Of a stretch of DNA of 5,282 nt, positions 1 through 5,282 are shown piece by piece. Source of the DNA: Acidimicrobiaceae bacterium (GTDB lineage: Bacteria; Actinomycetota; Acidimicrobiia; Acidimicrobiales; UBA8592); NCBI GenBank assembly GCA_002724825.1, contig PBPU01000121.1, positions 1 to 5,282 of the forward strand. Direction: 5' to 3'. The notes below the pieces were generated by a model, which saw nothing but the letters and a program-made list of their open reading frames with translations, was not told the DNA's origin and ran no database searches. The translations under genes and the position numbers were made by a program. The number at the start of each line of letters is the position of its first letter. Position 1 is the stretch's first letter.

Positions 1-21
1 CCGCTGTCGCTTGCCCGCTCA

Positions 22-97
22 GCCCCTGTAGTGTAGTGGCCTATCATGGAGCCCTGTCGAGGCTCCGACCCGGGTTCAAATCCCGGCGGGGGCGCCA
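22..97 (+). tRNA. tRNA-Asp (anticodon GUC), CCA encoded
   Basis: A complete cloverleaf can be drawn by hand. The acceptor stem GCCCCTG (22-28) pairs with CGGGGGC (87-93), with one T-G wobble. The anticodon stem GAGCC (49-53) pairs with GGCTC (61-65) around the loop CTGTCGA, which puts anticodon GTC at 56-58. The T stem CCGGG (70-74) pairs with CCCGG (82-86) around TTCAAAT. The D arm (31-47) has the weak T-T closing pair and GTGTAG start common in archaeal tRNA-Asp. The discriminator is G94 and CCA is encoded at 95-97. There is no intron, and the variable loop is only four bases (66-69). Position 37 is G (base 59), the nucleotide methylated by Trm5, whose gene lies immediately downstream on the other strand. 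The promoter would lie at or beyond the left window edge. Confidence 0.96.
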
Positions 98-117
98 AAT
101 TTGCCTTGTTTATTGGC
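98..117 (+). terminator. Possible T-rich termination region after tRNA-Asp
   Basis: Directly after the encoded CCA the non-template strand becomes T-rich (short T runs at 99-102, 106-107 and 109-111). Archaeal RNA polymerase can terminate on T-rich tracts without a hairpin. The runs are short, and the trm5 stop codon lies inside this stretch on the other strand, so this is a weak positional call. Confidence 0.25.
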
Positions 118-1195
118 CAATTTTCGACTCAAAACGGCATAAATTTGCTGTGGCTGAATACGAGCGGCGTACCTCGATTTCAACCGACTCCCCCAGTATA
201 TTGGCGAGAGATTCTCGAGCGTCTTGAAGGTCTTCCTCCTCAATCACAGCCCATCCACGGACGGTGCCGCCGTCGTTGAGAAGTGGCAACAAGTCGGGCA
301 AATGTTCGAGAGTGTCATGAGGGATGTTCATCAGTAAGAGATCGAATTTCCCACAAAGTTCGCTCCTTTCGTGTAGTGTACGTGCATCCACACATTCGAT
401 CTCAACATAGTCTGCTGAGATGTTTTCGCGAAGCAATTCTACGGCGGCCGGATTTAGATCGCTGGCAAATAATTTGGACAGTAAATCAGGCTCATTCACA
501 AGTGGGGCGAGGGAGGGGCCAACCCCTGCATACGGATCGCAAACCGAGATGGGGCGGTTCAGCATGGCTCGGAGTTTTTTCGCACATTCAAGGGTCCCTT
601 CCCTCTCACGAGACAAACGCGCTGAGAAGTAAACCGTTGAGGGGTCTGTCCACAGGTGATGGCCGGATTCGATAATTCGGGTCCGTGTGGTTGAATCAAA
701 TCCATCTCGAACCGCCAAGACATTGAGGTCCCTAACGCGATATTCACCAACGACCCCTCGATCTTCGAAAACGGCCCGCGTGCGGGCGTGTTGCATGAGC
801 ATCGCTTGGCCAATGATTTCGCCATATTCACGTTGCTTAGAATCCAATTTGATGAGAATTAAATCGCCCACAAATTCATGTCGAGTTGGCCATTCGATCG
901 AAGCTATTTCGCTCTCCGAAAGAAATGATGCAAGGTGGTCGCGGTACGTGCGCGGTGATGGCGTAAGGGGTTCGACATGCACCACGGGGTAAAGTGAGAG
1001 AAGTTCTGAATCAATCCCTTCTTTGACTGGGATCAAGGTTCGTTTGCTGTTGGAGGGGTCTGGCTGCACGCGCGCACCTTGTGGAAGGGCAAATTCAGCC
1101 TTTAGTTGGCTGAGGATTTGTTGCGTTTCTTGCCTCGGCACGCTCAAATGACGCATGGTCCTCGATGGGGCGACGGGTGCCTCGCGCTTGACCAT
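110..1195 (-). CDS. trm5: Trm5-family tRNA (guanine37-N1)-methyltransferase
   Basis: This enzyme transfers a methyl group from S-adenosylmethionine to N1 of G37, next to the anticodon, in tRNAs that carry G37; m1G37 prevents +1 frameshifting. With the start at 1195 the protein has 361 residues. A Trm5-type D1 region is visible at about 99-163, ending in GEYRVRDLNVLA. The family landmark VYFSARL follows at 188-194, with the arginine in the usual FSPR position. A Rossmann methyltransferase domain has its SAM loop DPYAGVGP at 220-227, the ribose-contacting acidic region DLNPAAVELL at 246-255, and NIPHDTLEHL at 290-299 in place of the usual NLP/NPP motif. ATG at 1195 is chosen because the open frame beyond it runs into the dph5 coding region and would need a TTG start at 1270. 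ATG at 1156 (348 residues) is a credible alternative, and neither has a clear Shine-Dalgarno. The gene is convergent with tRNA-Asp and divergent from dph5. Confidence 0.92.
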   Translation of the reverse strand: MVKREAPVAPSRTMRHLSVPRQETQQILSQLKAEFALPQGARVQPDPSNSKRTLIPVKEGIDSELLSLYPVVHVEPLTPSPRTYRDHLASFLSESEIASIEWPTRHEFVGDLILIKLDSKQREYGEIIGQAMLMQHARTRAVFEDRGVVGEYRVRDLNVLAVRDGFDSTTRTRIIESGHHLWTDPSTVYFSARLSREREGTLECAKKLRAMLNRPISVCDPYAGVGPSLAPLVNEPDLLSKLFASDLNPAAVELLRENISADYVEIECVDARTLHERSELCGKFDLLLMNIPHDTLEHLPDLLPLLNDGGTVRGWAVIEEEDLQDARESLANILGESVEIEVRRSYSATANLCRFESKIGQ

Positions 1196-1198
1196 GAC

Positions 1199-1206
1199 GG
1201 AGGGAG
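1199..1206 (+). promoter_or_regulatory. Shine-Dalgarno of dph5
   Basis: GGAGGGAG ends three bases before the ATG at 1210, with the GGAGG core six bases away. It fixes the dph5 start. It also occupies most of the 14-base gap to the divergent trm5 start, so dph5 is probably translated from a transcript whose leader begins inside the antisense of trm5. Confidence 0.75.
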
Positions 1207-1209
1207 AAA

Positions 1210-1980
1210 ATGGACGATTCTGGCCTTTGGTTGATTGGTTTGGGTCCGGGTAACTTGAATCAAATGTCAATCTCCGCCCTCTCCGCTGCTAAGGCTGCAA
1301 ACTACAGGTTTCTGGAGGGGTATACGGCCTTGCTGCCTCCTGATGAGCTCAGCAATTTGGAAGATGTGGTTGGAGCCTGGGAGTTGCGAATGCGCTCATC
1401 TGTAGAACAACCCGAAGAACTTCTTGATTTGGCTCAGAATCATCGAGTTGCCCTACTTGTAGTCGGTGATCCACTGCAGGCGACGACCCACGTCGATTTG
1501 CAGTTGCGTTGCGCTCAGCGTCAAATTCCTTGTCACGTCGAACATGGAATTTCCATTACGACAATTGTTACGGGAGCGGTTGGACTGCAGTCTTACCGGT
1601 TTGGAAGACAGTGTACCTTTGCCTATCCATACGGAGATTACCTCCCGACTTCTCCGCTGGAAATTATTCTAGAAAACAAAGAGCGTGGTCTGCATACATT
1701 GGCTTTGCTCGACTTGGATCCCACAGGTATGGGAGAAGGTGACCAACAACCAATGACTCCGAGAGTTGCCATTGAAGTATTGCGAAAAATGGCGGAAAAA
1801 TTGGAAGTCGATATCGAAGGGTGGACCTTGGTCCTTTGTTCGGATATGGGGACGGGTGATGCTAGTGTTCACGTCGGGACTGCTCGACAAATTTCTGAGG
1901 TTACTGGAGGGCGAATTCATTGTTTATTGGTCCCCGCAGAATTGCATGATGTGGAGGGTGCTGCACTTGCAAGATGGTGA
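1210..1980 (+). CDS. dph5: Diphthine synthase (Dph5)
   Basis: This is an S-adenosylmethionine-dependent methyltransferase of the diphthamide pathway. In archaea it methylates the 3-amino-3-carboxypropyl-histidine intermediate on elongation factor 2 to give diphthine, which is then amidated. The 256 residues match the usual length of the family. The protein belongs to the tetrapyrrole (precorrin) methylase fold. The N-terminal glycine loop LIGLGPG is at 8-14, LEGYT at 35-39, the signature GDPLQATTHVDL at 86-97, an EHGISI segment at 111-116 where many members have HNASI, then GLQSYRFG at 125-132 and the GLHTLALLDLD region at 160-170. The ATG has a strong Shine-Dalgarno. The gene after it is on the same strand, 56 bases downstream, with its own Shine-Dalgarno, so the two probably share a transcript. 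Identification rests on several ordered motifs and is firm. Confidence 0.96.
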   Translation: MDDSGLWLIGLGPGNLNQMSISALSAAKAANYRFLEGYTALLPPDELSNLEDVVGAWELRMRSSVEQPEELLDLAQNHRVALLVVGDPLQATTHVDLQLRCAQRQIPCHVEHGISITTIVTGAVGLQSYRFGRQCTFAYPYGDYLPTSPLEIILENKERGLHTLALLDLDPTGMGEGDQQPMTPRVAIEVLRKMAEKLEVDIEGWTLVLCSDMGTGDASVHVGTARQISEVTGGRIHCLLVPAELHDVEGAALARW

Positions 1981-2024
1981 ATTGTGCGCCGGAGGCGTGA
2001 AGCATAGCAAGTCTTCGGCAAGAT

Positions 2025-2033
2025 GGAGGGGAG
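2025..2033 (+). promoter_or_regulatory. Shine-Dalgarno of the 558-residue unknown gene
   Basis: GGAGGGGAG lies just before the ATG at 2037, with the GGAGG core seven bases away. It decides the start and argues against the overlapping out-of-frame ATG at 2023. The 56-base gap before the gene (1981-2036) shows no convincing TATA-like element. Confidence 0.75.
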
Positions 2034-2036
2034 TGC

Positions 2037-3713
2037 ATGGCAGGACCAAGTAAAGTGCAATTCCCCGGTCAAAAAAAGCAGCGGATGCGTGCTCGGGGGA
2101 CGAAACGGGCCTCGGAGGGTGTTCGCAAACGTTTGGAAAAAAATCTTGCAGCATTGCTTGAAGATCCTCATGCTCGAATGCCAACAGTGGCTTACACGAT
2201 TAAACGGGCAAGGAAAGATCCTGTGCAACGCTCATTGAAAGAATGTGCCAAAGTCATCGCCAAGAAAAACGATCGTAAGTGGTTGGGGAAGCGGATGATG
2301 CGTCGGCGTGGCGATGGAGTTGCACGGGCCTTGGCGGGTTCTCTGCATGCTGCGCATGATGATGAGCGGAGCATGGTCGCCGTGTTCGATCATCCTATTT
2401 TCGGGAGTTCTTCCTTTGTCCGTCGGGGCGTTGGGAAGCCAACGCAAATGGTCGCTTTCCAAAATTTCGTCAATCCAAGGCAACGATTGCTGACCTGGGA
2501 AGAGCATGCACGCAATGGCTGGTGGTTCTTCTCAATCGATGACGGGATTGTCTGTACGGGCAATGAGCCCCATCCACCTGAAGGATGGATTGAAGGGGGT
2601 TTGTCAGATGCACCGATGAAATTTTCAAAGAAAGAGGGGGTCTATTGCTCACCCAACGCCTTGCCCGACCAAATCGACGGATTGCATTTCGTTGTCGGAG
2701 AGGCCACCGTTGTTCTAGATGAGGGGGACCTTGCAGGGGTTGCTGACGAGGAGTCCGTTGCGCGGTCCGTTGCGCTCAGGATGTTGCCACCAAGATTGTC
2801 AGACTTTGCTGAAGTCCAGTGGAATTGGCGACCAGAGGGTTGGCCAGAGGACAAACAATTGCCTGAAGATACCCAAGAGAAAGTGGACGAAGTGATCGAT
2901 GCTTGGCTCAACCTTTCGCTTACGGATTCAAAACTCACTAAGGCGTTGAGGAAGGCTTTGTGTCGAAATCTCAGCGAAGGTTGTGTCATCGGCGAACGGT
3001 GGTGGCCAATGGATGAACTGGATGCCATGCTTGAATCAATCAATGGTTCAGCACCCGAGAAAGAAGCTCTTCAGCTTGTGTTTACAAAGGCGCTGAAGAA
3101 TGGGGGATTGGATGTTCGAGGTGATGGGACCTTTGAGGAACTGGAGCAGGATGTTCTACGATTGGAAGAGACTTCATGTCATGCGAATCTCGTTGCGCTT
3201 TGGCCCGAATGGGGTGACTTGATTCTTGAGAAAATTTACGGAATAACGGGAAAGGATGCTGAACAAATCATTGAGAAACAAACCAAGCGGAAACAAGGAT
3301 TTGGGGCCTTTCTCAAAAAGATGGATGCTGAGCGTACAGAGCATCTCATGATGGCCAAGTTTCCTTGGCAAGAGGGGGACATGGAGGGGTTGTGTGGACG
3401 AGCAGATGCGTTGGTTCGGAAAGCAAGAATCGATGGTATTGGAAGTACCATATCCATGGCGAAAAAGGGGCGAGATGCTTTGGACAAGGCCCTGGGTTGG
3501 GCATGGATCAATGTTCATCAACGGGCCGAATCCGAGGGGTGGCATTTTGACTCAGATGCCAGAGACAAGGGTGGAGATTGGGTGCCCGCACTGAAGACAT
3601 TGTTCGAAGCGAGTGAAATTCTGATTGAAGAAGGAAATGTCGATGCTTATGTCGATGCGATGGAAGCATTCGCAACTCGGAGTGGGGCCTCCGATTTTTC
3701 CTCACCGCAATGA
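2037..3713 (+). CDS. Unknown 558-residue soluble protein with a basic N-terminus
   Basis: I do not recognise a family. Residues 1-100 are strongly basic, with about 30 Lys/Arg including KRMMRRRGD near 85-93, which suggests nucleic-acid or ribosome contact (inference). Residues 110-265 look like a beta-rich, aromatic globular domain (MVAVFDHPIFGSSSFVRRG at 113-131, NGWWFFSIDDG at 160-170, LHFVVGEATVVLDEG at 216-230, VQWNWRPEGW at 260-269). Residues 275-558 look mostly helical and charged, with WPEWGD at 389-394 and FPWQEGD at 442-448. There is no signal peptide, no membrane helix and no Cys pattern for a zinc site. No Walker A or SAM-binding loop is evident. The reading frame is open throughout with a strong Shine-Dalgarno, and composition resembles the neighbours, so this is a real gene. 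Its position behind dph5 hints at a translation-related job, but that is guilt by association only. Confidence 0.88.
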   Translation: MAGPSKVQFPGQKKQRMRARGTKRASEGVRKRLEKNLAALLEDPHARMPTVAYTIKRARKDPVQRSLKECAKVIAKKNDRKWLGKRMMRRRGDGVARALAGSLHAAHDDERSMVAVFDHPIFGSSSFVRRGVGKPTQMVAFQNFVNPRQRLLTWEEHARNGWWFFSIDDGIVCTGNEPHPPEGWIEGGLSDAPMKFSKKEGVYCSPNALPDQIDGLHFVVGEATVVLDEGDLAGVADEESVARSVALRMLPPRLSDFAEVQWNWRPEGWPEDKQLPEDTQEKVDEVIDAWLNLSLTDSKLTKALRKALCRNLSEGCVIGERWWPMDELDAMLESINGSAPEKEALQLVFTKALKNGGLDVRGDGTFEELEQDVLRLEETSCHANLVALWPEWGDLILEKIYGITGKDAEQIIEKQTKRKQGFGAFLKKMDAERTEHLMMAKFPWQEGDMEGLCGRADALVRKARIDGIGSTISMAKKGRDALDKALGWAWINVHQRAESEGWHFDSDARDKGGDWVPALKTLFEASEILIEEGNVDAYVDAMEAFATRSGASDFSSPQ

Positions 3714-3722
3714 TTCTACAGT

Positions 3723-3744
3723 ATTGATTAAATCTGCAATCAAT
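3723..3744. promoter_or_regulatory. 7-bp inverted repeat / AT-rich promoter candidate upstream of the TM2 gene
   Basis: ATTGATT (3723-3729) and its exact reverse complement AATCAAT (3738-3744) are separated by eight bases in the 36-base gap before the ATG at 3750. The AT-rich ATTGATTAAAT stretch (3723-3733) lies about 17-27 bases upstream of the ATG, where a TATA box would sit if the message were leaderless. No Shine-Dalgarno precedes this ATG, which fits that reading. The repeat could be a dimeric regulator site or chance in a short AT-rich gap. Confidence 0.35.
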
Positions 3745-3749
3745 CAGGC

Positions 3750-4130
3750 ATGGATATGCAGCCGCAACCAGGACAGCCGGTCATCATGGGCCAAACCACT
3801 CAATACGTAGCCGGACAACAAGTGATGGGGGGTCAGCCCACTCAGTATGTTACAGGAACAGCCGCACCCATGGGGGCAGTAGTTGCATTTGCACCCGGGC
3901 AGCAAAAAAGTAAGATTGCTGCAGGACTCTTAGGAATACTGATTGGTGCTCTAGGAATTCACAACTTCTACTTGGGATACACAGGAAAGGGGATTGCTCA
4001 ACTATTGATTTCCGTACTATCTTTTGGCCTATTGGCATTCATTCCAGCAATTTGGGGACTTATCGAGGGGATTCTCATCTTGACTGGCAGTATCAATGTG
4101 GATGCAAATGGGATTCCACTTGCAGATTGA
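3750..4130 (+). CDS. TM2-domain membrane protein with Q/G/P-rich repeated tail
   Basis: A 126-residue protein whose C-terminal half is a TM2 domain: a first helix at about 55-71, the turn motif GIHNFYLGYTGKG at 69-81 (the family usually has HRFYLG), then a second hydrophobic stretch at about 83-112 containing IWGLIEGILILTG. The domain occurs widely in bacteria, archaea and eukaryotes, and its molecular function is poorly defined. The first 50 residues form a polar tail rich in Gln, Gly, Pro and Thr with two copies of a 12-residue unit, VIMGQTTQYVAG (11-22) and VMGGQPTQYVTG (25-36). There is no signal peptide. ATG at 3750 is chosen as the first in frame; ATG at 3756 is two codons later. There is no Shine-Dalgarno. 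The gene follows the unknown gene by 36 bases on the same strand and may have its own promoter. Confidence 0.92.
   Translation: MDMQPQPGQPVIMGQTTQYVAGQQVMGGQPTQYVTGTAAPMGAVVAFAPGQQKSKIAAGLLGILIGALGIHNFYLGYTGKGIAQLLISVLSFGLLAFIPAIWGLIEGILILTGSINVDANGIPLAD
3780..3857 (+). repeat. Two-copy protein-level repeat in the TM2 protein tail
   Basis: Codons 11-22 and 25-36 encode the related units VIMGQTTQYVAG and VMGGQPTQYVTG, sharing M-G/GQ/TQYV/G. The DNA of the two copies differs at many synonymous positions (for example caatacgta versus cagtatgtt). The duplication is therefore old, or is kept by selection at protein level, and is not a recent tandem DNA duplication. Confidence 0.7.
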
Positions 4131-4209
4131 TTCGCTCAATGCCTCAAACCCCCGCTGGACTCAATTGGCAGGGGCATGATTGAAGCGTTGTGAGGGTTGC
4201 GTGGTTTGC

Positions 4210-5109
4210 ATGAACTTGAAGAAGTTCGCTGGACCGGTCATTCTCGCTAGTTTCGCCATCCTCATGCTAATGGTAGCAGGTTCTGTGAACAGTGCGAAAT
4301 ATGACGAGGGGGATACGGTTGATGGAGATGATGTTCAGACCAATTGTTGTATCGCTTTGCTCTCGATTTTGATGTGCTTGGGTTCAATCGTTTGGTTTGC
4401 ATTTGCGTTGGGTACCAAGACGCAAAAGACTGTTTTCTTGACTCAAAATCCGGATGAATTCCAACATCATTCGGTTCCGCTTGCGAGTGATTCACAGAGT
4501 ACAGCTGTGCCCTCAACGGTTGGCAATGATCCTGTGTCATATATTCGTGAAAAAATTGTCATTGAAAGATCCGAAGGGAATACGGCACAAATGATTGGAT
4601 TCTCCTTGATTGCGGGCAGCGTTGGGATGTTTCTACTCATGGTGGTATTGGGATTCATCTCGATACTGATGTCATTGGGTCCCGGGTTGGGCTTTTCTGG
4701 TGGAACGTGCAATAGTACCTGTGAAACCATCTGGAGTGGGGCTGGTTTGAGTATGTGGTCCTCAATCTTGCTGTTCCCCTGTGGGCTCATCGCTTTGGCG
4801 CGACCTTGGTCTTGGTTCCGTTCTGCCGAAGATATCCACTATCCCGTAGTGACGAGGGGTGTTGCGAACGAGCAATTTGAGTGTGATGATTTGACGGTCA
4901 ATGAACTCAAAGAGAAGTTGCGTGAAGCCGGATTGCCTGTATCTGGAAAAAAGGCAGATTTGATTGTGAGGTTGTCCGAACATCAACAAGAATCTGGAGA
5001 GGGGAAATCAACTGCGGAATGCATGGAATGTGGAGCGGTTATGGGCTTCCCAAGTGATTACACAGGGAAAATCCGTTGCCCGAAATGTGGAACAGTCCAT
5101 CGGGTTTGA
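4210..5109 (+). CDS. Four-helix membrane protein with cytoplasmic SAP domain and C4 zinc ribbon
   Basis: The protein has 299 residues from the ATG at 4210. A TTG at 4180 would add ten residues, but MNLKK followed by a helix is the more natural start. Predicted helices are at about 7-27, 46-68, 126-155 and 176-198. The Lys-rich N-terminus and Arg after helix 4 place both ends in the cytoplasm. The outer loops are an acidic segment (DEGDTVDGDD, 32-41) and a segment with C167 and C171. After helix 4 comes a SAP-like helix-extended-helix module (LTVNELKEKLREAGLPVSGK with KADLIVRL, 228-255), which is usually a DNA/RNA-binding motif. A C-terminal zinc ribbon follows, with C271/C274 and C290/C293. 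I infer a membrane-tethered protein that binds nucleic acid or protein partners; the actual role is unknown. There is no clear Shine-Dalgarno. The stop codon abuts the convergent gene. Confidence 0.9.
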   Translation: MNLKKFAGPVILASFAILMLMVAGSVNSAKYDEGDTVDGDDVQTNCCIALLSILMCLGSIVWFAFALGTKTQKTVFLTQNPDEFQHHSVPLASDSQSTAVPSTVGNDPVSYIREKIVIERSEGNTAQMIGFSLIAGSVGMFLLMVVLGFISILMSLGPGLGFSGGTCNSTCETIWSGAGLSMWSSILLFPCGLIALARPWSWFRSAEDIHYPVVTRGVANEQFECDDLTVNELKEKLREAGLPVSGKKADLIVRLSEHQQESGEGKSTAECMECGAVMGFPSDYTGKIRCPKCGTVHRV

Positions 5110-5282
5110 CTAAATTTGAGCGAGTGCTTGCTCGATGTCTTGCCAGAGGTCCTCGACATCTTCGATTCCAATGCTGACTCGAACAAAGCCTGGGACCACG
5201 CCTGCAGCAGTCCGTACAGGTTCAGGAATGAACATGTGACTTGAGTTGAATGGGCATTCAATCAAACTCTCGACACCGCCCA
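5110..5282 (-). CDS. Cys/Met-metabolism PLP-dependent enzyme, C-terminal fragment (cystathionine gamma-synthase/lyase-like)
   Basis: This is the partial 3' end of a gene entering from the right edge: 57 codons, ending at a TAG (complement of 5110-5112). The peptide shows the end of the trans-sulfuration enzyme family: GGVESLIECPFNSSHMFIP, then RTAAGVVPGFVRVSIGIEDVEDLWQDIEQAL, split here at the PEPV link. In this family the SLGGVESL segment and the R-x-S-x-G-x-E-D motif lie near the active site, and that Arg binds the substrate carboxylate. The PLP lysine and substrate-specificity residues are outside the window, so synthase, lyase and O-acetylhomoserine sulfhydrylase cannot be told apart. The stop codon directly abuts that of the convergent SAP gene. 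Confidence 0.9.
   Translation of the reverse strand, partial: GGVESLIECPFNSSHMFIPEPVRTAAGVVPGFVRVSIGIEDVEDLWQDIEQALAQI

Noticed and set aside
283..675. Long plus-strand open frame opposite trm5 (and other open frames opposite or overlapping the called genes).
   Set aside because: These frames lie on or over a gene with clear family motifs, have no ribosome binding site and no recognisable protein features; they are shadow frames.
1196..1270. N-terminal extension of Trm5 to a TTG at 1270.
   Set aside because: It would lie wholly antisense to the 5' end of dph5, has low-complexity Ser/Pro text without family similarity, and needs a rare start codon.
1969..2026. Nine-base direct repeat gcaagatgg at the dph5 stop (1969-1977) and at the next gene's Shine-Dalgarno (2018-2026).
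   Set aside because: A single 9-mer repeated within 60 bases can be chance, and each copy is accounted for by a Trp codon/stop or a ribosome binding site.
2072..2078. A AAA AAG heptamer in frame in the unknown gene, with a second A7 run at 2137-2143, resembling -1 frameshift slippery sites.
   Set aside because: The -1 frame closes within about 30 codons, no downstream stimulatory hairpin is evident, and the runs are explained by Lys codons in a basic region. The full-length frame is long and coherent.
3827..3832. Run of six G in the TM2 protein repeat, considered as a phase-variation tract.
   Set aside because: Too short for a convincing contingency locus; it simply encodes Met-Gly-Gly within the repeat unit.
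4139..4177. ATGCC/GGCAT inverted repeat with C5 and G4 runs between the TM2 and SAP genes, considered as a terminator hairpin.
   Set aside because: The paired arms are only five bases with a 29-base loop, no T tract follows, and archaeal termination does not depend on such hairpins.
4180..4209. TTG start for the SAP membrane protein giving ten more residues (MKRCEGCVVC).
   Set aside because: The ATG at 4210 gives a typical N-terminus of two lysines before the first helix. The two Cys pairs in the extension were considered as a metal site, but they have no matching partners.

Overview
The window looks like a piece of an archaeal chromosome. It carries an archaeal-style tRNA-Asp, a Trm5-family tRNA m1G37 methyltransferase and a Dph5 diphthine synthase, a combination found in archaea (and eukaryotes) but not in bacteria. 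The mid-range base composition, the tight gene packing, and the small membrane proteins carrying SAP and zinc-ribbon modules suggest an uncultivated marine Thermoplasmatota lineage (Poseidoniia, marine group II or III). That placement is an inference from style and was not tested by a search.

Layout, left to right: (1) tRNA-Asp(GUC) with encoded CCA, + strand, 22-97. (2) trm5, - strand, 110-1195, convergent with the tRNA. (3) dph5, + strand, 1210-1980, divergent from trm5 with only about 14 bases between the start codons. (4) A 558-residue soluble protein of unknown function, + strand, 2037-3713, with a strong Shine-Dalgarno, probably co-transcribed with dph5. (5) A 126-residue TM2-domain membrane protein with a Q/G/P-rich repeated tail, + strand, 3750-4130, preceded by a 7-bp inverted repeat. 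(6) A four-helix membrane protein with a C-terminal SAP domain and C4 zinc ribbon, + strand, 4210-5109. (7) The last 57 codons of a Cys/Met-metabolism PLP enzyme (cystathionine gamma-synthase/lyase-like), - strand, 5110-5282, cut by the window edge.

The left half has a shared theme. tRNA-Asp has G at position 37, the base Trm5 methylates to prevent frameshifting, and Dph5 acts in making diphthamide on elongation factor 2, which also protects the reading frame. The unknown gene after dph5, with a very basic first 100 residues, is the best candidate for something undescribed. The right half holds two small membrane proteins without clear ribosome binding sites. dph5 and its downstream neighbour both have strong ones, which suggests different transcript architecture (leadered versus possibly leaderless).

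No mobile element, CRISPR array, rRNA or obvious pseudogene is visible. No stretch over 100 bases lacks a gene.
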